NCBI RefSeq assembly: GCF_042679605.1
Contig: NZ_JBHTMU010000070.1
Span: forward strand, 1-8,765
Length of the DNA stretch: 8,765 bases
Source: Litorisediminicola beolgyonensis
GTDB lineage: Bacteria; Pseudomonadota; Alphaproteobacteria; Rhodobacterales; Rhodobacteraceae
Direction: 5' to 3'
The notes beneath the pieces are model-generated. The model saw only the letters and a list, made by a program, of their open reading frames with translations. It was not told the origin of the DNA and ran no database searches. A program made the translations under genes and the position numbers. Positions 1 to 5,777 of this stretch are shown here, piece by piece. How positions within the stretch are numbered: the first letter of the stretch is position 1; each line of letters starts with the position of its first letter.

Positions 1-72
1 CCCGGTGACCCGGTGACCCGGTGACCCGGTGACCCGGTGACCCGGTGACCCGGTGACCCGGTGACCCGGTGA
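1..72. repeat. 8-bp perfect tandem repeat (at least 9 copies)
   Basis: Nine identical copies of CCCGGTGA run head to tail with no mismatch and touch the left edge, so the true copy number is unknown. The unit is not a multiple of three. On the + strand it puts a TGA in every frame every 24 bp, while on the - strand all three frames stay open. I find no ATG, GTG, TTG or CTG on the - strand between 1 and 128, so no leftward gene starts here after imuA. The tract is followed by a shorter direct repeat, CTTGGGTCG at 73-81 and again at 91-99. It is a simple minisatellite; copy number probably varies by slippage. Confidence 0.95.
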
Positions 73-128
73 CTTGGGTCGAGCTGGTGGCTTGGGTCGG
101 CGCGGATCCGGCCGGTCGATGCCCGCTC

Positions 129-737
129 TCAGGCCGGGGCGTGTTCCGGCGCGACCGTCATCCCGGGGCCCAGCGTCCAGCTGCGGGGCGGGGCCATCCG
201 GGCACGCAGCCGATCGAGCCGCCAGCGCGTCTCTCCCGGCGCGTGGTCGGGCTCGATCCGGAACCGGGTCTCCACCCCGGGCGCGCCGCCTTCGCGCGGG
301 GTCAGCAGCAGCCCGGTCGGGGGCGGGCCGCCCTCTGCGGTGCCGGCCTCGGCGGCCAGGTGCAGCCGCCGCACCGGGGTGAGGGCGGGCGGCTCGGAGA
401 GATCGGCCACCACCAGCGGCACCATGCCCGAGCGCAGGCTTTCCTCCAGGCACCAGAGCTGGTCCTCGGTCCGGGCGGGAGAGAGGAACACCAGCCGCGC
501 GGGCGCGACCAGCGCGGCGACACCGTCGAGCCCGAGCGGATCGGTGCCCCAGCTCGGGGCGATCCAGACGACCGGCCCCTCGGTCTCGGCGGCGAGCCGC
601 AGCGCCAGGCTCCGCCGGGCGCGGCCGCAGATCTCGTGCACGCGGCCCTGCGCGAGCGCGATGTCCGGCCCGAGCGTCAGCGCCGGACCGGTCCGGTGGG
701 ACCTGCGGGAGAGGAGGGGGGCGAGGGCGGCGGTCAT
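129..737 (-). CDS. imuA: ImuA-like SOS mutagenesis accessory protein
   Basis: This 202-residue protein resembles ImuA, the RecA-fold partner of ImuB and DnaE2 in the alphaproteobacterial damage-induced mutagenesis cassette that carries out error-prone lesion bypass. Features seen are a GRVHEICG segment (residues 31-38) where RecA has its Walker A loop, but without the GKT/S lysine; a hydrophobic strand VPLVVADLS (106-114); and LWCLEESLRSG (94-104) followed by RRLHLAAEAG (123-132), which match my memory of ImuA proteins. It is on the short side for the family. The ATG at 735-737 is chosen because a LexA box and a promoter lie directly upstream. There is no Shine-Dalgarno, consistent with leaderless translation. 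The usual partner imuB would lie to the left; no start for it is visible in 1-128. The family call rests on recalled motifs plus the SOS box, so a paralogous RecA-like protein is possible. Confidence 0.68.
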   Translation of the reverse strand: MTAALAPLLSRRSHRTGPALTLGPDIALAQGRVHEICGRARRSLALRLAAETEGPVVWIAPSWGTDPLGLDGVAALVAPARLVFLSPARTEDQLWCLEESLRSGMVPLVVADLSEPPALTPVRRLHLAAEAGTAEGGPPPTGLLLTPREGGAPGVETRFRIEPDHAPGETRWRLDRLRARMAPPRSWTLGPGMTVAPEHAPA

Positions 738-773
738 GAGGGGAGTGTAGTGTGTTCGTGTTATGTTCTCAAT
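738..773 (-). promoter_or_regulatory. Leaderless SOS promoter of imuA
   Basis: Read on the - strand, TTGAGA (773-768) is followed after exactly 17 bp by TACACT (749-744), a good sigma-70 type pair. Only six bases (743-738) separate the -10 from the ATG, so transcription should begin at or next to the A of the start codon. No ribosome binding site is present. The LexA box sits inside the spacer and overlaps the last two bases of the -35, so LexA binding would block RNA polymerase. Hexamers and spacing are seen directly; leaderless start and repression are inferred. Confidence 0.6.
754..768. promoter_or_regulatory. LexA operator (SOS box), GTTC-N7-GTTC
   Basis: The sequence GTTCGTGTTATGTTC is an exact match to the alphaproteobacterial LexA recognition pattern, a direct repeat GTTC with 7-bp spacing (GAAC-N7-GAAC on the - strand). 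It lies 17 bp upstream of the imuA ATG, between its -35 and -10. It could also influence rightward transcription toward modA because the region is divergent, but I see no strong rightward promoter overlapping it. Scanning GTTC sites elsewhere in the window by eye, I found no second perfect box. Confidence 0.82.
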
Positions 774-869
774 CCCTGACCGCGCGGCACGGCACCTTCG
801 CAGGGCTTGCGCCGCCTGGCGCCTTGAGCGCAGTCTCGCGCCCGGATGCCCTGAACCCCGATCCCGATC

Positions 870-1634
870 ATGCCGCGCTTCGTCCTTGTACTTCTCCTCA
901 GCCTTCTGTCAGGCCCGGCCCTGGCCGAGCGCATCACCGTCTTCGCGGCGGCGAGCCTCGGCGACGTGTTGGGCGCAGCGGCTGCGGCCTGGGAAGAGGA
1001 GAGCGGTCACGAGGTGACGCTCGTCCTCGCCGGAAGCTCGACGCTGGCGCGGCAACTCGCAGCGGGCGCAGAGGGCGATCTGGTGGTCCTCGCCAATGCC
1101 GAGTGGATGGCGTGGCTGGAAGCGAAAGGCGCGCTGGCACCTCCACCACCGGTGACCCTTGCCGGAAACGCGCTGGTGCTCGTGGCCCCGGGCGCGGGAG
1201 GGGCCGCCCCGATGAAGCTGACGTCGGAGACCGATCTCATGGTGCGGCTCGGACCGCAGGGACGGCTCGCCACGGCGCTGACCGCAGCGGTGCCTTCGGG
1301 CATCTACTCCGCGCAGGCGCTGAAAGCCCTCTCCCTCTGGGAGGCCCTGCAGCCACGGCTGGCCGAGACCGACAACGTGCGCGCGGCGCTGGCGCTCGTG
1401 GCGCTGGGCGAGGCACCGCTCGGGGCGGTCTACGCGACCGATGCTAGGGCCGAGCCGCGGGTGCATGTGGTCTACACCGTGCCGCCCGAGACCCACGATC
1501 CGATCCTCTATCCCGCCGCCCTCACCGCTGCCGGTCCGGCGCCTGACGCCGCGCGGGCATTTCTCGACTGGCTCTCCGGGGCGACAGGGCAGGCGGTCTT
1601 TGCCGAACACGGCTTTGTCCCGCCGCCGCGATAA
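870..1634 (+). CDS. modA: Molybdate ABC transporter, periplasmic binding protein
   Basis: This 254-residue protein binds molybdate (and usually tungstate) in the periplasm and delivers it to ModBC. Residues 1-19 form a Sec signal peptide: MPRF, a hydrophobic stretch, and an ALA cleavage site, with the mature protein starting near E20. Family motifs seen are FAAASL (25-30) and AGSSTLARQL (54-63), whose serines fit the oxyanion-binding positions; PSGIYSAQAL (142-151); and GAVYATDA (185-192), whose tyrosine Y188 fits the last ligand position. Length is normal for ModA. The start is fixed by an in-frame TGA at 852-854 with no other start between. No Shine-Dalgarno is obvious. It leads a modA-modB-modC operon. 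I see no ModE-type Mo-box palindrome upstream in 769-869. Confidence 0.95.
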   Translation: MPRFVLVLLLSLLSGPALAERITVFAAASLGDVLGAAAAAWEEESGHEVTLVLAGSSTLARQLAAGAEGDLVVLANAEWMAWLEAKGALAPPPPVTLAGNALVLVAPGAGGAAPMKLTSETDLMVRLGPQGRLATALTAAVPSGIYSAQALKALSLWEALQPRLAETDNVRAALALVALGEAPLGAVYATDARAEPRVHVVYTVPPETHDPILYPAALTAAGPAPDAARAFLDWLSGATGQAVFAEHGFVPPPR

Positions 1635-1648
1635 GCTAGGCCAAACGC

Positions 1649-2344
1649 ATGGAAACGCTTGGACCCGAGGCCTGGCAGGCGGTTGCCCTGTCCCTGCGCG
1701 TCGCCCTCGTGGCGACACTCGCGAGCGTGCCGCCGGGTCTCGCGGTAGCCTACCTCCTCGCGCGGCGGCGATTTCCGGGCCATGCGCTCCTGAACGGGCT
1801 GGTTCACCTGCCGCTGATCCTGCCACCGGTGGTCACGGGCTACCTCCTGCTTCTGAGCTTCGGGCGGCAGGGACCGCTCGGTGCACTCCTCTGGGACTGG
1901 TTTGGCGTGACGCTCGCTTTCCGCTGGACTGGCGCGGCGCTTGCGGCGGCGATCATGGCCTTTCCGCTCTTGGTGCGGGCGATCCGGCTGGCGCTCGAGG
2001 CGGTCGATCCCAAGCTCGAAGAGGCCGCCGCCACGCTCGGCGCGTCCCGCGCGCGGGTATTCCTGACGATCACCCTGCCACTGATCCTGCCAGGGCTGCT
2101 GGCCGGGGCGCTTCTCGGCTTCGCCAAGGCGATGGGCGAGTTCGGCGCGACCATCACCTTCGTGTCGAACATCCCCGGCGAGACCCGCACCATCGCTTCG
2201 GCGATCTACGCCTTCCTGCAGATCCCCGGAGGCGAGCGCGCGGCGCTGGCGCTCGTGGGGGTTTCGGTGGCGTTGTCGATGGGCGCGCTTCTGGTGTCGG
2301 AATGGCTTGCGCGCCGGGTCGCGCGCCGGGTGGCGGGACAATGA
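1649..2344 (+). CDS. modB: Molybdate ABC transporter, permease
   Basis: This is the 231-residue inner-membrane permease subunit, which forms a homodimer that passes molybdate across the membrane. Hydrophobic segments lie at about residues 11-37, 52-72, 93-115, 149-168 and 197-219. The cytoplasmic EAA loop that docks with the ATPase is clear: EEAAATLGASRARVF (124-138) continuing to LPLILPG (143-149). Also typical are GEFGATITFVSNIPGETRT (163-181) and the IYAFLQ stretch. It starts 14 bp after the modA stop. Its TGA overlaps the ATG at 2341 of a 50-codon open frame rather than modC itself, which is unusual for a modBC pair. Length is normal for ModB. Confidence 0.95.
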   Translation: METLGPEAWQAVALSLRVALVATLASVPPGLAVAYLLARRRFPGHALLNGLVHLPLILPPVVTGYLLLLSFGRQGPLGALLWDWFGVTLAFRWTGAALAAAIMAFPLLVRAIRLALEAVDPKLEEAAATLGASRARVFLTITLPLILPGLLAGALLGFAKAMGEFGATITFVSNIPGETRTIASAIYAFLQIPGGERAALALVGVSVALSMGALLVSEWLARRVARRVAGQ

Positions 2345-2493
2345 GCACAACCATGCCCCCCTCCGCGCCCAGATTTTTAATTAAAAATCTGGGCCTCACC
2401 ATCGGGCGAGGCACCGAGCCGGCACAGGAAACACGGTCAACCACCAGATTTTTTGATAAAAATCTGGTGCGCGCAGAGGGGGTCGTCCGATGA
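2341..2493 (+). CDS. Small 50-residue ORF bridging modB and modC, carrying two palindromes
   Basis: This open frame starts at the ATG that overlaps the modB TGA (ATGA at 2341-2344) and ends with the TGA that overlaps the modC ATG (ATGA at 2490-2493). Ribosomes leaving modB could therefore re-initiate here and again at modC. The peptide starts MSTTMPPSAP and ends RAEGVVR. It has no membrane segment or recognisable domain. Two palindromic repeats in the same frame encode near-identical heptapeptides, RFLIKNL (residues 11-17) and RFFDKNL (36-42). It may be a true micropeptide, a spacer kept open for translational coupling, or an inserted repeat that only happens to be open. I do not recognise it as a known protein. 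Confidence 0.42.
   Translation: MSTTMPPSAPRFLIKNLGLTIGRGTEPAQETRSTTRFFDKNLVRAEGVVR
2367..2394. repeat. Palindromic element copy 1 (28 bp, perfect)
   Basis: This is a perfect 28-bp palindrome with 14-bp arms and no loop, centred between 2380 and 2381. The left arm is GCCCAGATTTTTAA. It is strikingly AT-rich in the centre for DNA of this GC content. In RNA it could fold into a stem closed by G-C pairs, though its centre would have to open to form a loop. It reads RFLIKNL in the modB-modC bridging frame, and because of the symmetry the - strand also reads RFLIKNL. It is not followed by a T-tract, so it is not an ordinary intrinsic terminator. A protein operator, a dispersed palindromic repeat, or an mRNA stability element are all possible. 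Confidence 0.93.
2442..2469. repeat. Palindromic element copy 2 (28 bp, 12-bp arms)
   Basis: The arms CACCAGATTTTT (2442-2453) and AAAAATCTGGTG (2458-2469) are perfect reverse complements around the 4-bp centre TGAT. It shares the CCAGATTTTT / AAAAATCTGG core with copy 1, and its centre lies exactly 75 bp (25 codons) downstream, so both copies are in the same frame. As mRNA it forms a strong hairpin that ends only 5 nt before the modC Shine-Dalgarno, so it could limit or expose that site. The left arm of copy 1 can also pair with the right arm of copy 2, giving alternative folds. Confidence 0.93.
2475..2482 (+). promoter_or_regulatory. Ribosome binding site of modC
   Basis: AGAGGGGG lies 7 nt before the modC ATG at 2490 and is a strong Shine-Dalgarno, the best in the mod operon. 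It supports the ATG at 2490 as the modC start. It lies just 3' of the second palindrome hairpin, inside the last codons of the bridging ORF. Confidence 0.7.
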
Positions 2494-3575
2494 CGCTTTC
2501 GGTCGCGCTCCGCCACGATTTCCCCGACACCGCGCTCGACATCGCCTTCGAGGCGCCGTCCGGCGTGACCGTTCTCTTCGGGCGCTCGGGAGCCGGGAAA
2601 AGCTCGGTCATTCAGGCGATTGCGGGGCTACTTGCACCTGATGCGGGGCGGATCGCGCTCGGACCCCGCGTGCTTCTCGATACCGAGGCGCGCATCTGCG
2701 TTCCGGTGCATCGCCGCCGTCTTGGGCTTGTCTTCCAGGATGCGCGGCTTTTCCCGCATCTGAGCGTGCGACAGAACCTGATCTATGCGCGCCGGGGCCG
2801 CGGTCGGCTCGACGAGACCGCGGCGCTTCTGGGTCTCGAGGCGCTGCTCGACCGTCGGCCCGGCACGCTCTCGGGCGGCGAGGCGCAGCGGGTGGCCATC
2901 GGCCGGGCGCTTCTGTCGGAGCCCGAGATGCTGTTGATGGACGAGCCCCTCGCCGCGCTCGATGGCGCGCGCAAGGCCGAGATCCTGCCCTATCTCGAAC
3001 GGCTCTGCGCCGAGGCCGGGGTACCGATCCTCTACGTCTCCCACAACATCGCCGAGGTCGCGCGGCTCGCGCGCCATATCGTGCTGATCGACGGGGGCCG
3101 GGTGCTCAAGGCCGGTCCGTCCGAGGCGCTGCTCTCGGACCCGGATCTCGTCCATGTGATCGGCCTGCGCGAGGCCGGTTCGGTCATGCAGGCGCGGGTC
3201 CGTGCGCAATCGGGCGACGGGTTGACCGAGCTCGAAGTGTCGGGCGGCACGCTCTGGCTGCCGCAGATCGACGCCGCGCCGGGCGTGTCGCTGCGCATCC
3301 GCATCCTCGCCCAGGACGTGCTTCTGGCCTCTCGCCGCCCCGAAGGACTGTCGGCCCTGAACGTGCTGCCCGCGACGGTGATCGCGATGCGGCGCGGCTC
3401 TGGGCCGGGGGTGGTGGCGCAGCTGCGCGTGGGCTCGGACACGCTTCTCGCCCGGGTCACGCGCCGCAGCGCCGAGGCGCTGGGGCTGGAGCCCGGCGCG
3501 CCCTGTTTCGCGGTCCTGAAATCCGTGGCCGTGTCGCCCGCCGATATCGGCCTCGCCGGACCCGAGCGGCTCTGA
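2490..3575 (+). CDS. modC: Molybdate ABC transporter, ATPase with MOP domain
   Basis: This 361-residue protein is the cytoplasmic ATPase that powers ModAB-dependent molybdate import. In order it has Walker A GRSGAGKSS (31-39), the Q-loop LVFQDARLFPHL (80-91, Q83), the ABC signature LSGGEAQRVAIGRALL (127-142), Walker B MLLMDEPLAALD (147-158) and the switch histidine in LYVSHNIAEVA (181-191, H185). Residues about 289-351, starting LSALNVLPATV, form a C-terminal MOP (TOBE-like) molybdate-binding domain that in ModC proteins can inhibit transport when molybdate is plentiful. Length is normal. The stop codon lies 19 bp from the convergent stop of the RACo-type gene, and no separate terminator hairpin is visible in that gap. 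Confidence 0.95.
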   Translation: MTLSVALRHDFPDTALDIAFEAPSGVTVLFGRSGAGKSSVIQAIAGLLAPDAGRIALGPRVLLDTEARICVPVHRRRLGLVFQDARLFPHLSVRQNLIYARRGRGRLDETAALLGLEALLDRRPGTLSGGEAQRVAIGRALLSEPEMLLMDEPLAALDGARKAEILPYLERLCAEAGVPILYVSHNIAEVARLARHIVLIDGGRVLKAGPSEALLSDPDLVHVIGLREAGSVMQARVRAQSGDGLTELEVSGGTLWLPQIDAAPGVSLRIRILAQDVLLASRRPEGLSALNVLPATVIAMRRGSGPGVVAQLRVGSDTLLARVTRRSAEALGLEPGAPCFAVLKSVAVSPADIGLAGPERL

Positions 3576-3594
3576 CCGCCCGTTCCGTGCCCGG

Positions 3595-5631
3595 TCAGCG
3601 CCGCCGCCGTCTGCGCCCGCCGTCGCGGCTGCCCGTGGCACCGAAGGCGACATCCGGCAGGCTGACATGCTGCGTCAGATGCGGGAACGGGTCGGTCTTG
3701 TGCGGGATCGCGTTGGCGGCGACGAAATGCTCCTGGAAGCGCGGCTCGATGGCGGTCTCGACCTTGGTGATGCGCCGGACCTCGGCCTCGATGCCGCGCC
3801 GCGCGGCGCGCGAGCAGAGCGCGATGCGCGCGCCGGTTCCGGCGGCATTCCCGGCGCTCGTGACCTTGTCGAGCGCCACGTCGGGGATCATGCCCAGCAC
3901 CATCGCGTGAAGGGGCGAGATATGCGCGCCAAAGGCCCCGGCCAGCACGACGCGGTCCACGGTATCGACGCCGCGCTCGTCCATCAGGAGCCGCGCACCA
4001 GCATAGAGCGCCGATTTCGCCAGCTGGATCGCGCGGATGTCGTTCTGGGTGACGGTGATGAGCGGGCCGCCTTCGGCGGTGCCGTCATGGACCACATAGG
4101 AATGGGTGCGCCCGTCGGGCACGCAGCGCTCGGACCCGGTCTGCTCGGCCGAGCCGATGAGACCGCTTTCGTCCATCAGCCCCGCGATGCGAAGCTCGGC
4201 CACGGCCTCGATGATGCCGGAGCCGCAGATGCCGGTGACGCCGGTGGTCCGCACTGCCTCGGCAAAGCCCGGCTCGTCGGACCAGAGATCCGAGCCGATC
4301 ACCCGGAAGCGCGGCGCGCGGGTCTCTGGGTCGATGCGGATCGCCTCGATCGCGCCCGGCGCGGCGCGCTGGCCCGAGGAGATCTGCGCGCCCTCAAAGG
4401 CAGGCCCCGTGGGCGAGGAGCAGGCAAGAACCCGGCTGCGGTCGCCCAGGAGGATCTCGGCATTGGTACCGACATCGACGATCAGCACCAGGTCGTCGGA
4501 GAGCTGCGGCGCCTCGGAGAGCGCCACCGCGGCGGCGTCGGCGCCGACATGACCGGCGATGCAGGGCAGGAGGTAGATCTGCGCCGAGGGAGGCAGGGCT
4601 GCCAGTCCGAGCGCGCCCGCATCGGTCTCGATCTCGGACGAAGTGGCGAGCGCGAAGGGCGCCTGTCCCAGCTCGACCGGGTCGAGCCCCAAGAGCAGGT
4701 GATGCATCACCGGGTTGCAGACGAAGACGACCTCGAGGATGGTCTCGACCGCGATCCCGGCCTCGGCGGCGATCTCGGGGACCAGCGTGTCGATGGCCTC
4801 GCGTACCGCGCCGGTCATCTCGGCCGCGCCACCCTCGGTCATCATGGCGTAGGAGACCCGGCTCATAAGATCCTCGCCGAAGCGGATCTGCGGGTTCATG
4901 ATCCCCGAGGAGGCGATCACCTGGCCGGTCTCGAGATCGGTCAGATGCGCGGCGATGGTCGTCGAGCCCAGGTCGATGGCGAGCCCGTAGAGGCCGCCCT
5001 CGTGCAGCCCGGGAAAGAGCGCGGTGATCACCGGCGCCGCGCCTTCGCGCGGGGTGGCGACCGCGGCGGTGACCCGCCAGTTCGCGCGCCGGAGCGTGGA
5101 TTGCAGTCCGGGGCGCAGCGCGGGCGCGAGGCGGACGCCGTCGAGGCCCCAGTCGCGGGCAAGCGCGGCGGAGAGGCGTTCGAGATCGCCGGTGGGCTCG
5201 TGCATGTCGGGCTCGGCGACCTCGACGAAATGGAGCCGCGTGACCGGGTCCATGGTGATCGCGCGGGCCGAGGCGGCCTTGCGCACGACCTGGCGGTGGA
5301 CCTGGCTTTCGGGCGGCACGTCGATCAGCATGTCGCCCTGGATCTGCGCCTGGCAGCCGAGCCGGCGCCCGGGCTTCAGGCCGCGCTTCTCGTCATAGCG
5401 CGCCTCGACGGCGTTCCAGTCCGACAGCGCCTCGGGGCCGACGGTGATGCCGTGCTTCTCGAACCGGCCTTGCTGCGGCGCGACCTGGCATTTCGAGCAG
5501 ATGCCGCGCCCGCCGCAGACCGAATCGAGATCGACCCCGAGCCTGCGCGCGGCATCGAGCACGGTGGTGCCGCGCGCGACCCTCCCGCGCTTGCCGGAGG
5601 GCGTGAAGATCACAAGCGGTTGGTCTGACAT
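3595..5631 (-). CDS. RACo-type corrinoid activation protein (2Fe-2S ferredoxin plus ASKHA ATPase)
   Basis: This 678-residue protein belongs to the DUF4445/COG3894 family, typified by RACo and RamA. These use ATP to drive one-electron reduction of inactive Co(II) in corrinoid methyl-transfer proteins back to Co(I). Residues 1-105 form a plant-type ferredoxin with C39-x5-C45-x2-C48 and C93, all four cluster ligands present. A linker and middle domain follow to about 210. The ASKHA nucleotide-binding fold then begins at GLAIDLGSTT (216-225), with a second phosphate motif LIVDVGTNAEI (383-393) and GICGSGIIE (467-475). The protein ends in a run of six arginines. The ATG at 5629-5631 has GGGAG 8 nt upstream. 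No corrinoid protein or methyltransferase is adjacent, so the partner is unknown; in Roseobacters candidates would be MttB-family betaine or methylamine demethylation systems. Confidence 0.88.
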   Translation of the reverse strand: MSDQPLVIFTPSGKRGRVARGTTVLDAARRLGVDLDSVCGGRGICSKCQVAPQQGRFEKHGITVGPEALSDWNAVEARYDEKRGLKPGRRLGCQAQIQGDMLIDVPPESQVHRQVVRKAASARAITMDPVTRLHFVEVAEPDMHEPTGDLERLSAALARDWGLDGVRLAPALRPGLQSTLRRANWRVTAAVATPREGAAPVITALFPGLHEGGLYGLAIDLGSTTIAAHLTDLETGQVIASSGIMNPQIRFGEDLMSRVSYAMMTEGGAAEMTGAVREAIDTLVPEIAAEAGIAVETILEVVFVCNPVMHHLLLGLDPVELGQAPFALATSSEIETDAGALGLAALPPSAQIYLLPCIAGHVGADAAAVALSEAPQLSDDLVLIVDVGTNAEILLGDRSRVLACSSPTGPAFEGAQISSGQRAAPGAIEAIRIDPETRAPRFRVIGSDLWSDEPGFAEAVRTTGVTGICGSGIIEAVAELRIAGLMDESGLIGSAEQTGSERCVPDGRTHSYVVHDGTAEGGPLITVTQNDIRAIQLAKSALYAGARLLMDERGVDTVDRVVLAGAFGAHISPLHAMVLGMIPDVALDKVTSAGNAAGTGARIALCSRAARRGIEAEVRRITKVETAIEPRFQEHFVAANAIPHKTDPFPHLTQHVSLPDVAFGATGSRDGGRRRRRR

Positions 5632-5660
5632 GGACAGGGCTCCCGGCTCATCGCGCGCGC

Positions 5661-5688
5661 ACCATAGTCGCGGCGGCGCGATTGAAAA
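5661..5688 (-). promoter_or_regulatory. Possible promoter of the RACo-type gene
   Basis: On the - strand TTTTCA (5688-5683) and TATGGT (5666-5661) are separated by 16 bp and lie about 30 bp upstream of the ATG, within the 146-bp gap (5632-5777). The hexamers are moderate matches to the sigma-70 consensus. The call rests only on these and on the gap being the natural promoter place. The rest of the gap is GC-rich with no clear terminator for the CoA-transferase gene. Confidence 0.25.
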
Positions 5689-5777
5689 GGGGCCTCCCGG
5701 TGACGCGCTGTCGCGCTGGCCCGGTTCGGCGCATCGCTGTGCGACGCGGGGGGAGCGTCAGAGATGTCCGAAGCGCC

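Noticed and set aside
1..72. CRISPR array or plasmid iterons
   Set aside because: The units are only 8 bp and contiguous with no spacers, so this is a simple tandem repeat. No replication initiator gene or AT-rich region is nearby.
69..779. 236-codon + strand frame starting in the tandem repeat
   Set aside because: It is antisense to the ImuA-like gene. The opposite strand has a LexA-regulated promoter, and the + frame shows only low-complexity residues.
769..869. ModE Mo-box or molybdenum cofactor riboswitch upstream of modA
   Set aside because: I see no palindrome of the expected Mo-box type and no extended conserved structure; the stretch is ordinary GC-rich sequence.
2367..2469. Intrinsic transcription terminators between modB and modC
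   Set aside because: Neither stem is followed by a T-tract, the T runs are inside the arms, and a terminator here would cut modC off from its transporter partners.
3836..3850. Second LexA box (GTTC-N7-ATTC)
   Set aside because: It has a mismatch in one half-site and lies deep inside the RACo-type coding region, so it is most likely chance.
3667..5628. 653-codon open frame on the + strand opposite the RACo-type gene
   Set aside because: It is the antisense shadow of a clearly motif-bearing gene. High GC with biased third positions keeps such frames open, and the translation is low-complexity with no recognisable motif.
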